DNA of 49,815 bases from Methanomassiliicoccales archaeon UBA280 (GTDB lineage Archaea > Thermoplasmatota > Thermoplasmata > SG8-5), in the NCBI GenBank assembly GCA_002499085.1, contig DAKD01000035.1, positions 1 to 49,815 of the forward strand, read 5' to 3'. The position numbers and the translations under genes are program-made. Each line of letters opens with the position of its first letter. The first letter of the stretch is position 1. Positions 22,336-30,538 of this stretch are shown here, in pieces. Under the pieces are notes generated by a model. That model was not told the DNA's origin and searched no databases. It saw only the letters and a program-made list of their open reading frames with translations.

Positions 22336-24291
22336 ATGGTTGGAAGCAGGAAGATATTCGCGTGTGTGTTTGCATTTGCGATCGTCGGAGCAGGCCTCGC
22401 AACTCTGGCGCCCGGCCGGACCGGAGCCCAGGCAACAGGTTTGGCGGCCTACTGGAATTTCGACGAGGGTTCGGGAAGCGTTCTGACTGACCATGGCGAG
22501 TACGGCAACGATGGGGCCATATACGGCGCGAAATGGACAACCGGCATACTCGGCGGCGCCCTGAACTTCGACGGGTACAACGATTATGTCAGCGTATTCG
22601 ACGACGCGGCATTCTGCAATCTCAATCTGCTCACGCTCTCATGCTGGATAAATGTCGAGGATGTGAACCACACCGACGGCCAAGGCGAGATGATAGTCGG
22701 CAAGGGGCGACAGACTCCCAGCAACATGTATGCCCTGTGGGTGGCGGACGATGTCATCCCGGACAAAGTCTGCTTCTCGTTCACGATGCTGTACGATGAC
22801 ACAACGGGTTTCACCGTGAGCACCGATTACATATGCAAGAAGAACGTCTGGTACAATGTGGTGGGGACATACGACGGCCAGAAAATGAGAATATACATCG
22901 ACGGAAAGGTCGTGAACCAGACAGAGAACAGGAGGGGCGTCCCCAACAGCAGCCATCCCGTCTACATGGCCAGGCATGACTTTTCCACTTCCTCAAGCTA
23001 CAGGATAAACGGAATGATGGACGAGATCAAGATCTTCAACAGGGCAGTTTCAGCCTCGGAGATTTACTCGTCATACGCGGCAATCATGGGCGAATTGACC
23101 ACCGTCATGGCCCACTGGGACTTCGATGACGGCTCGGGCACGGTGCTCTACGACAGGACCGGGAGGGGCAATGACGGGCTGATCTCAGGCGCGTCATGGG
23201 CCGACGGCGTTTCGGGCGGCGCTCTGAGCTTTGACGGCATCGACGATTGCGTAACATGTCAGGACAGCCCGTCGCTCGATATCGGAGGCGCAATAACTAT
23301 AATCGCATGGGTGAAGCTTTCCGCCTACACATCTTACAAGCAGGCCATCATAGGGAAATGGGCTTCGTCAACTTCCAATTCCTACCTGCTGTTCATCAAC
23401 AGCGCAGGCAATCCCTGCTTCTCTGTCCAATGGGGGAACGACGTGGTGGCAAGCAGCCGCATTGTGCCTCTGGACGAATGGACCCAGGTAGTCGGCGTTT
23501 TCAACGAGTCCACCAACATGTGCCAGGTCTATGTCAACGGCGCTCTGGAAAAGACAAGCACCTATACCGGGATAATCAAACAGACCGACGAACCCATCAC
23601 TATAGGAACCCATGCCGGCGATTGGGGCAGCGACGCAAGCAAGAACTTCACGGGCAGCATCGACGAGATCACGGTTTACAGCAGAGCCCTGTCAGCCGCT
23701 GAAATATTGTCAAATTACGGCGCTCTAATAACCTCGGCGTCGCCGCCCTCTGCGCCGACGAATCTCCTGGCGACATCAGGGGACGGGTATTGCCTGCTCA
23801 CCTGGCAGCCCCCTCTCTCGGACGGAGGCTCTGCAGTCACCGGGTACAGGATATACAGGGGCACCGCAATGGGCACCGAGACTTTGCTCGCATCCGTGGG
23901 CAACACGCTCAGCTACAATGACACAACAGTGTCGAACAATAACCTGTATTATTACAATGTCACGGCCGTTAATGCGGAGGGGGAAAGCCCGTCCACAGGC
24001 GAGGTGGCAGCGCAACCCATGGCGGAGACAGCCCGGTCGAATGCGTGGGTCTTGGTCGTCGTGATTGTCGCGGTGATAGCGATCCTAGTCTTGATCCTCA
24101 TTCTCAAATTGAAGCCGAAACCCCAACATCGCGGTCCGCAGCCTTACGACGGGGCGTATATCCAGGAACCTGAGCATGTGGGCGAGCAGCCTCCCGAGCA
24201 GCAGTTCGAGCAGCAGCAGGAACACCGGCAACCGCCCCCGCCGCCCCCGCCGGCCACAGAGCCGCCGCCACCGCCGACCAGCTATCCCTGA
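22336..24291 (+). CDS. Cell-surface protein: signal peptide, two LamG domains, FN3, C-terminal anchor
   Basis: A 651-residue exported protein. Residues 1-32 are a signal peptide (KIFACVFAFAIVGAGLATLA). Two concanavalin-like LamG domains follow, each with the pattern 'W.FDEGSG...D.S..GNDG...GA.W..G..GGAL.FDG..D.V' (about 38-250 and 258-465). Then come an FN3 domain (about 470-560, PSAPTNLLATSGDGYCLLTW), a strong membrane span (VLVVVIVAVIAILVLILIL) and a cytoplasmic tail of Pro, Gln and Glu that ends in poly-Pro blocks. LamG domains bind glycans or proteins, so an adhesin or glycan-binding role is likely. GAGAGGTGA precedes the ATG. Confidence 0.85.
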   Translation: MVGSRKIFACVFAFAIVGAGLATLAPGRTGAQATGLAAYWNFDEGSGSVLTDHGEYGNDGAIYGAKWTTGILGGALNFDGYNDYVSVFDDAAFCNLNLLTLSCWINVEDVNHTDGQGEMIVGKGRQTPSNMYALWVADDVIPDKVCFSFTMLYDDTTGFTVSTDYICKKNVWYNVVGTYDGQKMRIYIDGKVVNQTENRRGVPNSSHPVYMARHDFSTSSSYRINGMMDEIKIFNRAVSASEIYSSYAAIMGELTTVMAHWDFDDGSGTVLYDRTGRGNDGLISGASWADGVSGGALSFDGIDDCVTCQDSPSLDIGGAITIIAWVKLSAYTSYKQAIIGKWASSTSNSYLLFINSAGNPCFSVQWGNDVVASSRIVPLDEWTQVVGVFNESTNMCQVYVNGALEKTSTYTGIIKQTDEPITIGTHAGDWGSDASKNFTGSIDEITVYSRALSAAEILSNYGALITSASPPSAPTNLLATSGDGYCLLTWQPPLSDGGSAVTGYRIYRGTAMGTETLLASVGNTLSYNDTTVSNNNLYYYNVTAVNAEGESPSTGEVAAQPMAETARSNAWVLVVVIVAVIAILVLILILKLKPKPQHRGPQPYDGAYIQEPEHVGEQPPEQQFEQQQEHRQPPPPPPPATEPPPPPTSYP

Positions 24292-24300
24292 GCAACCCAA

Positions 24301-24318
24301 GATGCCGAAAGGCGCATC
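24301..24318 (+). terminator. Small hairpin after the LamG gene
   Basis: GATGC and GCATC (24301-24305, 24314-24318) pair around CGAAAGGC just past the LamG stop. There is no clear T-tract, so terminator function is weakly supported. The 12-mer GGTCCGAGCGAG follows and also occurs at 1030-1041. Confidence 0.25.
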
Positions 24319-24334
24319 GGTCCGAGCGAGGCCA

Positions 24335-24345
24335 TAATAATTAAT
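24335..24345 (+). promoter_or_regulatory. TATA box of the radical SAM gene
   Basis: AATAATTAATA about 30 bp before the ATG at 24370, giving a nearly leaderless transcript. Confidence 0.5.
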
Positions 24346-24369
24346 AGGCGCAGCCTCTGAACATTCACG

Positions 24370-25698
24370 ATGAGAACGCTCCTGGTCTACCCGCCGTTCT
24401 GCCCCCCGACTGTGCCGCCCCATTCCATCACCTATCTGGCATCGTATCTCAGGGCCAACTCGGTCCAGGATGTGGAATGCCTTGACCTGAACGCGAAATT
24501 CCACAGGGCGAGGTTTCCTGCGCTCTACCGTAGGCTGGATAAGGCCCGGGGCAGCAAGAACGCCTACTCGGAGATGCTGGAGAAATATGCCAGCAGCGCA
24601 AGGAAGGTTCACAGGGGAAACAATGTCAGGATGGCCATGGGCGGCGAGCCGGAGCTATTCGGCGAGATGCTGCGCCTGATTGCGGATGAAAAGCCGGACA
24701 TTGTCGGCTTTAGCTTCGTCTACAACAGCCAGGTTTTCTACGGTCTGAAACTCATCCGGGCGCTGAAAATGGAAGGGATCGGATGCGTCGCGGGCGGCCC
24801 TGCCGCGGGCAAGTTGGTGGCTGAGAACGCGACCGTCCTGAAGGACGAAACAGAACTGCTCATGCATCTGGCGGCGAACAGAGCCGCCAAGGAGCCCTAC
24901 GCCCCGGATTTTGGCTGCTTTCCAGCTGAAGATTATCTCTCCAAGGAGATGGTCTACCCGCTCAGGAGCTCGTTCGGCTGCTCCTACGGGGCCTGCGCGT
25001 TCTGCACCCATCACAACAATGTTATGTACAGGGAAATTCCCCTGGAGGAGATAGCCGAAACGATAAGAAGGAACAGGATGCGGAACCTGTTCTTCATCGA
25101 CGACAACATACCGGCGGAGAGGCTGCTCGCCCTCGCTGAAACGCTGGAGCCGCTGAGGGTCCGCTGGTGGTGCCAGACAAGGCCGACCGGTGATCTGCTG
25201 GGGCATTTCCCAAGGCTGAGGAAGGCCGGGCTGGCCAGCATCACCTTCGGCGTCGAGTCCGGAAGCCAGAGAATTCTGGATTCCATGGGGAAGGGCATCA
25301 GGGTCGAAGCGGCCGCCAGGGTGCTGGAAGAGAGCCACAGGGCCGGAGTCAGGAACATGGCCTTTGTCATGTTCGGCTTCCCCGGAGAAACCGAGGACAC
25401 TTTCAACCACACGATGGAATTCCTCAGGCGGCAAAGGAAGAACATCGACATAGTCTCGGCCTCGGTGTTCGGGCTTCAGAAAGGCAGCCGCGTTCACAGC
25501 TTTCCAGAATCATTCGGTGTGTACGATATCAGGGTGCACGACACGCCCCTGGGCGAGAGCATCGGGTACAAGGTCAGGAGAGGAATCGGCGTCAGCCAGG
25601 CAAAGATCCTGAAGGAGAAGTCCGGAAAGGAGCTCGCTTCCATGAACAGGATGCCCAAGATATGCGCGCTTCTGAAGGAGCAGAGCCTTTTCTTCTGA
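24370..25698 (+). CDS. B12-binding-type radical SAM protein
   Basis: A 442-residue protein with the plan of cobalamin-dependent radical SAM enzymes. The N-terminal Rossmann-like domain contains LLVYPPFCPPTVPPHSITYL and IVGFSFVYNSQVFYGLKLIR, then VAGGPAAGKLV. The radical SAM cluster is C204-x4-C209-x2-C212 (FGCSYGACAFC), a spacing also found in some C-methyltransferases and RiPP enzymes. FFIDDNIPAERLLALAE, TFGVESGSQRILDSMGKG and FVMFGFPGETEDTF complete the barrel. A methyl transfer to an unactivated carbon is plausible; substrate unknown. Some of the usual B12-ligand loop (DxHxxG) is not obvious, so cobalamin binding is inferred, not shown. No RiPP precursor is seen nearby. Confidence 0.8.
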   Translation: MRTLLVYPPFCPPTVPPHSITYLASYLRANSVQDVECLDLNAKFHRARFPALYRRLDKARGSKNAYSEMLEKYASSARKVHRGNNVRMAMGGEPELFGEMLRLIADEKPDIVGFSFVYNSQVFYGLKLIRALKMEGIGCVAGGPAAGKLVAENATVLKDETELLMHLAANRAAKEPYAPDFGCFPAEDYLSKEMVYPLRSSFGCSYGACAFCTHHNNVMYREIPLEEIAETIRRNRMRNLFFIDDNIPAERLLALAETLEPLRVRWWCQTRPTGDLLGHFPRLRKAGLASITFGVESGSQRILDSMGKGIRVEAAARVLEESHRAGVRNMAFVMFGFPGETEDTFNHTMEFLRRQRKNIDIVSASVFGLQKGSRVHSFPESFGVYDIRVHDTPLGESIGYKVRRGIGVSQAKILKEKSGKELASMNRMPKICALLKEQSLFF

Positions 25699-25782
25699 GC
25701 CCTGCCGCCCGGCTCGGCGCACAGAATGTTTAAGTATCGCCTGACGATTCGTGAATTCAAGAGGAAAACCGGAGAGAGTGCC

Positions 25783-26613
25783 ATGGCGAATACCCCTATT
25801 TCAGTCCAGGACCAGGTCACGAAGCTTCTGGAGGCATACCAGGCAGGCAGGATATCCGAGGAGGTTTACCGGAAGAACCTGGACAGGTTGATAGGGGCTG
25901 TCGTCGAGGACTCGGCCAAAACCGCCGTGATAACGCCCCCGGAGAGCCAGGGTCCAACCAGCGTGCCAGCCGACCCGGTCCAAATGAACAAGTTCGAGCG
26001 GATTCCGCCCGAGCCCCATCCCCAAAAGAAAGCTCAGCCGGCTGCAAAACCCCATGCTTCGCATCCCCAGTCCCAGAAACCTGCGCCCAGGCAGGCAGGC
26101 CCGGTCGTCGGGACTCCGAGCACGGCCCTTCCTGCCTGCAGGAAATGCGGCAGCACGAACCTGCACATCTGCACCGACGGTTCTGGCACATGCAACAGCT
26201 GCGGTAGGGCCTTCCTCAATCTCACAGGCAAGCGTGAGCGCATAAGGAAAGAAGAACCTCAACCGAAACACTTGCCCCAATATCCGGAGCAGCAGCAGTA
26301 TGCCCAGCCATACCCTCCGCCCTATCCCCAGCCCTACCAACAGCCTCCTCCGCAGTATTACAATCAACAGCCCTACCCCCCGCCCCAGTACCAACCGCCA
26401 CAGCAAACAGCACCTCAGTACCAGCCCCCCAAGCAGTACGTGCCCTACAGAGTTGCCCTGGGTGCGGGCGGAGTCTCGCCCGAATGCGGGAGATGCGGGA
26501 GCAACAATCTGTACATCTGCTCGGACGGTTCGGGAAAGTGCAACTATTGCGGCAAGGCCTTCCTGAACATCAGCGAATCGGCACCACCCCGCGCCAGCGC
26601 TGCGGGACCATAA
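25783..26613 (+). CDS. Double zinc-ribbon protein with P/Q-rich linkers
   Basis: A 276-residue protein. Residues 1-45 carry a SHOCT-like helix (VTKLLEAYQAGRISEEVYRK). A disordered P/K/Q/A region follows; its 90-bp coding segment (26011-26100) is about 89% identical to one in the antiporter gene. Two copies of a zinc ribbon (CRKCGSTNLHICTDGSGTC then CGRAF from residue 119; CGRCGSNNLYICSDGSGKC then CGKAF from residue 235) are separated by a Y/P/Q-rich stretch (QPYPPPYPQPYQQPPPQYY). ATG 25783 is favoured over 25726, because the TATA-like TTTAAGTATC lies at 25729-25738 and GGAGAGAG precedes 25783. Function unknown; possibly a scaffold. Confidence 0.7.
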   Translation: MANTPISVQDQVTKLLEAYQAGRISEEVYRKNLDRLIGAVVEDSAKTAVITPPESQGPTSVPADPVQMNKFERIPPEPHPQKKAQPAAKPHASHPQSQKPAPRQAGPVVGTPSTALPACRKCGSTNLHICTDGSGTCNSCGRAFLNLTGKRERIRKEEPQPKHLPQYPEQQQYAQPYPPPYPQPYQQPPPQYYNQQPYPPPQYQPPQQTAPQYQPPKQYVPYRVALGAGGVSPECGRCGSNNLYICSDGSGKCNYCGKAFLNISESAPPRASAAGP

Positions 26614-26711
26614 AGGCTCAGGGGCTCGCTGACAGGCAATCCGGACAGCGGGGCCGGGGCACTGGCGCAAAGCGCGGGTCCGTTCCGGGAGCCGCGGATG
26701 GAACGCCGGGG

Positions 26712-27083
26712 TTTACTGCATACATGCCGAGATAGCACCGAGGCAGAGCCTCGGTTAAGTCGCGGCAATAAATTACCGCTCCACGCTCCCCCCTTCAGGT
26801 GTGAGATGAATCGGCATAGGCAGTCGTGAATCCACCGTTGCATGCCGTGAATATATATTCAAATGAAATCAAAGCTCACAGGCTTTGATAAATAGGCATG
26901 CTCCATTTTGAGATTTCAAAATGGGTTTGCCGAATCTCTGATTCGGCATATAACTGCCCTATGGTAAACTTCCAGCCCGGCGCAAACGCCAGCCTCTTCA
27001 GGCTTCCGAAGGAAGACTGGAGATAGGGCGAATTTCACCGACTATAATGAATTCGCCACTACTTTTAAAGGCTGGTAGTTTAC
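26712..27083. mobile_element. IS200/IS605-like miniature element, copy 1
   Basis: This 372-bp element shares long blocks with the copy at 33188-33393: the left end TTTACTGCATACATGCCGAG, a hairpin-bearing block CTTCAGGTGTGAGATGAAT, GTTGCATGCCGTGAATATAT, AATCAAAGCTCA, CTGCCCTATGGTAAACTTCC and the right end GGCTGGTAGTTTAC. Copy 1 carries extra segments, including a perfect hairpin at 26737-26755 (ACCGAGGC-AGA-GCCTCGGT). Both ends carry TTTAC. No transposase is encoded. The layout fits a non-autonomous single-strand transposon or an orphan TnpB guide-RNA region. It fills most of the 514-bp gap after the zinc-ribbon gene. Confidence 0.6.
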
Positions 27084-27127
27084 ACCATATTTTATAGTGG
27101 TTTTCCGATTCCGGAGCCAGTGAGACA

Positions 27128-27862
27128 ATGCCGAAAAACGCGCTCCGGGACAGCAACAGTGTGAGTTTCCGAATGTCCGAATCAGACCAGAGCAGGGGCG
27201 TCCCCATGCCCCCTATCCAGAAACCCGCGCCGAAGGGCAAGATACCGATACAGCTGCCCGCGCCTCCCGAATCCCTCGGAAGGAAATACCTGAAAAGGGC
27301 CATCGCGGACAGGAAATCCAGGCGCTCGTTCACAGAGAACCCGATATCGCTTGAGGAACTGTCCCTGCTCCTGTGGGCGACACAGGGCGTGAGGGACAGG
27401 ACGAATCCGAATCGCATTTACAGGAACGTGCCGTCCGCGGGCAACAGGCATGCGACCGAGACCTATCTGGCGGTTTTCCTGGTCGAGGGCCTCGCCAAGG
27501 GGCTCTACCGGTATCTCCCCGCTGACCATGCTCTAGTTCCGGTCTCGAGGCCACAGCGGCTGGAGGAGAAGGTGTCAGAGGCATGCATGGGCCAGAGATT
27601 CGCCGGCTCGGCCGCGGTCACGTTCATATGGTCGGTAGTCAGGTACAGGACGGAATGGCGCTATCCCGGCGCGTCCATCAAGATACTTGCACTTGACGTG
27701 GGCCATGTATGCCAGAACCTATACCTGGCATGCGAGGCCATCGGTTGCGGCACCTGCGCCATAGCCGCCTACGACCAGGAGAAAGCGGATGCCCTGCTCG
27801 GCCTGGACGGGGACGATGAGTTCGTCATCTACATCGCGCCGGTCGGCAAGGCTGAAGATTAA
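27128..27862 (+). CDS. SagB/ThcOx-type nitroreductase family oxidoreductase
   Basis: A 244-residue FMN-dependent oxidoreductase. RAIADRKSRRSFTENPISLE, ELSLLLWATQGVRD and NVPSAGNRHATETYLAVFLV match the SagB-type nitroreductase family; GLYRYLPADHALVPVSRPQR and IKILALDVGHVCQNLYLACE, then GCGTCAIAAYD follow. SagB-type enzymes oxidise azoline rings in some peptides, but stand-alone forms are common in archaea with unknown substrates (family knowledge); no cyclodehydratase is near. ATG 27128 lies about 35 bp from TTTTATAGTG. Its stop overlaps that of the convergent flavodoxin gene by four bases, and the two flavoproteins could cooperate. Confidence 0.85.
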   Translation: MPKNALRDSNSVSFRMSESDQSRGVPMPPIQKPAPKGKIPIQLPAPPESLGRKYLKRAIADRKSRRSFTENPISLEELSLLLWATQGVRDRTNPNRIYRNVPSAGNRHATETYLAVFLVEGLAKGLYRYLPADHALVPVSRPQRLEEKVSEACMGQRFAGSAAVTFIWSVVRYRTEWRYPGASIKILALDVGHVCQNLYLACEAIGCGTCAIAAYDQEKADALLGLDGDDEFVIYIAPVGKAED

Positions 27863-28284
27863 AGCTTCGCCGCGAATTCGTCCAGCCTCTTCTCCCAGCC
27901 CTCGGGGAGGCCGTTGCCCTTGTCGGTGCCCTCGCCCATCCTGAAGTCCAGCTCCGCAATCTTTGACATGCCGCTTTTGGAAAGGAGCTTGTTCATCCTG
28001 CCCAGCCAGCTCTTGAACCCCAGCGCATGGGTGTTAATCAGGGCATACCTTCGGCCGTCCATGTTCCTCAGGACCTTCATGAGTTTCTTCATGTCGCTCT
28101 GGATGGAGAACTTCTCTGCGGCCGCGGAGAAGACGTAGACATCCGCGGCCGGCATGGCGCCCGGGTCTGCCCTGTCAGCAGTGAGAATTTCCACAGTCCC
28201 CTTTCTCTCAAGGGCCTTGGCCAGGTGCTCCGCTATCTTCCTGTTGTTGCCGAACCTGGACCAATAGATGATCGCATATTTCAC
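27859..28284 (-). CDS. Flavodoxin family protein
   Basis: A 141-residue FMN-binding electron carrier or quinone-reductase-like protein. The phosphate-binding start is YAIIYWSRFGNNRKIAEHLA; DVYVFSAAAEKFSIQSDMKK is the 50's-loop region and YALINTHALGFKSWLGRMNK the 90's-loop region. The classical T/SxTGxT loop is replaced by SRFGNNRK, as in many archaeal flavodoxin-like proteins. GTG 28284 with GGTGAGACT upstream and a TATA box (TTTTATAAC) about 33 bp away is chosen; the longer ATG at 28338 lies upstream of that box. Confidence 0.8.
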   Translation of the reverse strand: MKYAIIYWSRFGNNRKIAEHLAKALERKGTVEILTADRADPGAMPAADVYVFSAAAEKFSIQSDMKKLMKVLRNMDGRRYALINTHALGFKSWLGRMNKLLSKSGMSKIAELDFRMGEGTDKGNGLPEGWEKRLDEFAAKL

Positions 28285-28375
28285 AGTCTCACCGGAGGCA
28301 AATAATGCCTGTGTTATAAAATTCCTCCGGACAACCATATTATAACAGCCAAACCATCACGGTCCGGGGCTGAAG

Positions 28376-29029
28376 ATGATAAACGAGAAATGGACACCCA
28401 AGATAAAGAAATGGCTCGAGGAAGGCAATGCCAAGGCCGGGAAGATGGAGGACCTGCCGTGGGACGTGAAGCTCGAGAGCGACGAGACCCACGACTACCT
28501 GTTCTTCCAGCACCCGATAGTGCTCTATTCCTATGCGGTCAAGATAGGCCGGGACTATGCGACCATAACGCTGGACACGGGTATTTCCACAGACCTTTTC
28601 GACACGGACAAGCGCATGGGCTATTACCGGCGCATGCTCATACTGAACAGGAAGTACAACATGCTGAAAGTCTCGCTGAGAGGTGATGAGGACGTGGTGA
28701 CGATCGAATCGGACCTGGACCTGTCCAGCCTCGGGGAGAAGGAGTTCAACAACGCATTGCACAACGTCCTGTTCGCCAGCTATGACATAGTCAAGAACTT
28801 CAACATGAGCGAGAACGCTCTGAAGGAGCTCGAGTCCAGGATACCCAGGGCCATAGAGGATATGATGGCCAAAGGTTCGGATGCTGGCACGATCAAAGAT
28901 TTTCTCATGAACAAGGTTGGCATGGAGGCGGTCGAGGCCGAGAAATGGATAGCGTTGGCCGAATCGGCGAAGGCCGGAAAGGAGAAGAAGCCAGCGCACT
29001 CGGACCCGACGCAGCACATGTTCGGCTAG
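28376..29029 (+). CDS. YbjN-like conserved archaeal protein
   Basis: A 217-residue soluble protein. Residues about 35-140 have the alternating beta-strand pattern of the YbjN/type-III-chaperone-like fold (FFQHPIVLYSYAVKIGRDYA, ITLDTGISTDLFD, MLKVSLRGDEDVVTIESDLD) and end with a helix (FNNALHNVLFASYDIVKNF). A C-terminal helical extension follows. The family has no agreed role; a general protein-binding function is likely. ATG 28376 lies about 35 bp after TATTATA. The stop overlaps that of convergent corA by three bases (CTAG). Confidence 0.55.
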   Translation: MINEKWTPKIKKWLEEGNAKAGKMEDLPWDVKLESDETHDYLFFQHPIVLYSYAVKIGRDYATITLDTGISTDLFDTDKRMGYYRRMLILNRKYNMLKVSLRGDEDVVTIESDLDLSSLGEKEFNNALHNVLFASYDIVKNFNMSENALKELESRIPRAIEDMMAKGSDAGTIKDFLMNKVGMEAVEAEKWIALAESAKAGKEKKPAHSDPTQHMFG

Positions 29030-29958
29030 AACATCTTTCGCTTGAAAAAGAGGAATGCAATCACTATGCAGAGCCAGATCGACATCACGATTATGAATAT
29101 GAACACGAGCGGGTCGTGCTGGAAAGGCAGGTCCACATTCATCCCGTAGATGCTGGCAAGCAGATTAGGCGCCATGAGTATGATGGTCACGGCAGTAAGA
29201 AATTTCATCACTATGTTAAGGTTGTTCGAGATGATCGAGGCGAAGGCGTCCATCAGCCCGCCAAGGATGTTGCTGTAGATATTGGCCATATCTATCGCCT
29301 GCCTGGTTTCGATCAGGGCGTCGTCCAATAAGGCTGCCTCCTTGGGCGAGAGCTTGATGACATCCCCTTTCTGAATCCTCTCCAGCACCCCCTCGTTTGC
29401 CTTCAGGGATGTGGTGAAGAACACCAGGCTCTTCTCCAGGTTGAGCAGCTTGACGAGCTCCTCGTTCTTCAGCGACTCATGCAGCTCTTCCTCTATCTCG
29501 TTGGTCTTCATGTTTATGAGCTCGAGGAACCTGAGGTACTGCCTGGCTGTCTGGAAGGCAATCTGCATGAGGAACTTGTCCTTCTCCGCCAGGCAGACGT
29601 TCTTGACCTTGCCGTCGGCTATCGGCTGGAGTATGGCAGAGTCGCGGGAGCAGACAGTGATTACATGACTCTGAGTCAGGATTATGCCCAAGGGCACAGT
29701 GGTGTACTGGACGGATTTCTCCTCTCCTTCGTAGACAGGCACTCTCAGCACTACCAAGGTGTACCCGTTCTCCATGTCGTACCTGGAGCGCTCGTGCGGG
29801 TCCAGGGCGTCCGATATGAAGTTCGGCGGAAGGCCCAGCCTCTGCTGGAGCATCGCCGTCTCCGCGGCCGTGGGGTCTATGACCCGTATCCAGCAGCCGT
29901 CCGCAATGTCCTGCACCTGCGCCATGCTGCCGTTCGGGCCCGCATATATCCTTATCAT
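29026..29958 (-). CDS. corA: CorA family magnesium/divalent cation transporter
   Basis: A 310-residue transporter. The N-terminal cytoplasmic domain (RVIDPTAAETAMLQQRLGLP, ERSRYDMENGYTLVVLRVPV) leads into a long coiled helix and ends with the two C-terminal membrane helices; the signature GMN selectivity motif is in ASIYGMNVDLPF, and the positively charged KRK end is typical. It forms homopentamers in the membrane (family knowledge). The start is ATG 29958; the longer frame up to 30429 overlaps the eS6 gene and is rejected. A TATA-like TTTTATCGG lies about 38 bp upstream. Confidence 0.92.
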   Translation of the reverse strand: MIRIYAGPNGSMAQVQDIADGCWIRVIDPTAAETAMLQQRLGLPPNFISDALDPHERSRYDMENGYTLVVLRVPVYEGEEKSVQYTTVPLGIILTQSHVITVCSRDSAILQPIADGKVKNVCLAEKDKFLMQIAFQTARQYLRFLELINMKTNEIEEELHESLKNEELVKLLNLEKSLVFFTTSLKANEGVLERIQKGDVIKLSPKEAALLDDALIETRQAIDMANIYSNILGGLMDAFASIISNNLNIVMKFLTAVTIILMAPNLLASIYGMNVDLPFQHDPLVFIFIIVMSIWLCIVIAFLFFKRKMF

Positions 29959-30070
29959 GTTCGTCCCTGTTTTTCCGGGCAACGCCCATGTCCGATAAAA
30001 TGGCTTCGGTGGATTTTCGCGCACGAAGCGACCCGGCCCATCCAGACACCCAAAGCTAAAGCCCTCAAGC

Positions 30071-30080
30071 TTTAAATAAA
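30071..30080 (+). promoter_or_regulatory. TATA box of the eS6-aIF2-gamma-PIN operon
   Basis: TTTAAATAAA, with an expected start near 30103 and a leader of about 30 nt that contains GGAG before ATG 30134. Confidence 0.5.
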
Positions 30081-30133
30081 TGAAGGGGTTTAGGCCTACT
30101 CCCAAGCCCGACGGGCATGCTGGAGCAATCTTC

Positions 30134-30538
30134 ATGGTTGAGTTCAGAGCCAATATATCGGACCCCAAGACAGGGAAATCATTCCAGAAACAGGTGAGCG
30201 GAAACCAGGCCAATGCCATCCTCGGGAAGAAGATAGGCGACAAGATGGACGGGATTTTCGTCGAGATGCCCGGGTACAAGCTGGAAATAACCGGCGGCTC
30301 GGACAAGGACGGCGTCCCGATGAGGAACGACCTCCCTGGCCCGAGGAGGCGGAAGCTTCTCATATCGAAAGGACTGGGCTTCAAACCGCACATGGAGGGC
30401 GAGAGGAAGAAGAAGACCATGCGCGGCAATCAGATTTCACCCGATATAACCCAGATCAACATGAAGGTCGTAGTCAGGGGCCCCCGCGCCGTGGAAGAGC
30501 TTCTCGGGAAGAAGGAAGAGGGGGCCAATGAAAGTTGA
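30134..30538 (+). CDS. rps6e: Ribosomal protein eS6
   Basis: Small-subunit protein of archaea and eukaryotes. The 134-residue product shows VEFRANISDPKTGKSFQKQV, GKKIGDKMDGIFVEMPGYKL, ITGGSDKDGVPMRND, LPGPRRRKLLISKGLGFKP and RRGNQIS-like RGNQISPDITQINMKV. ATG 30134 matches the family start; ATG 30080 lies on the TATA box. It overlaps the aIF2-gamma gene by 11 bases. The eS6-aIF2-gamma pairing is usual in euryarchaeal genomes. Confidence 0.95.
   Translation: MVEFRANISDPKTGKSFQKQVSGNQANAILGKKIGDKMDGIFVEMPGYKLEITGGSDKDGVPMRNDLPGPRRRKLLISKGLGFKPHMEGERKKKTMRGNQISPDITQINMKVVVRGPRAVEELLGKKEEGANES

Noticed and set aside
25801..26670. Large minus-strand frame opposite the zinc-ribbon gene
   Set aside because: Mirror of a biased P/Q-rich coding region; no promoter, ribosome site or family match.
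29026..30429. 157-residue N-terminal extension of CorA
   Set aside because: It runs antisense through the eS6 gene; the family start is ATG 29958.
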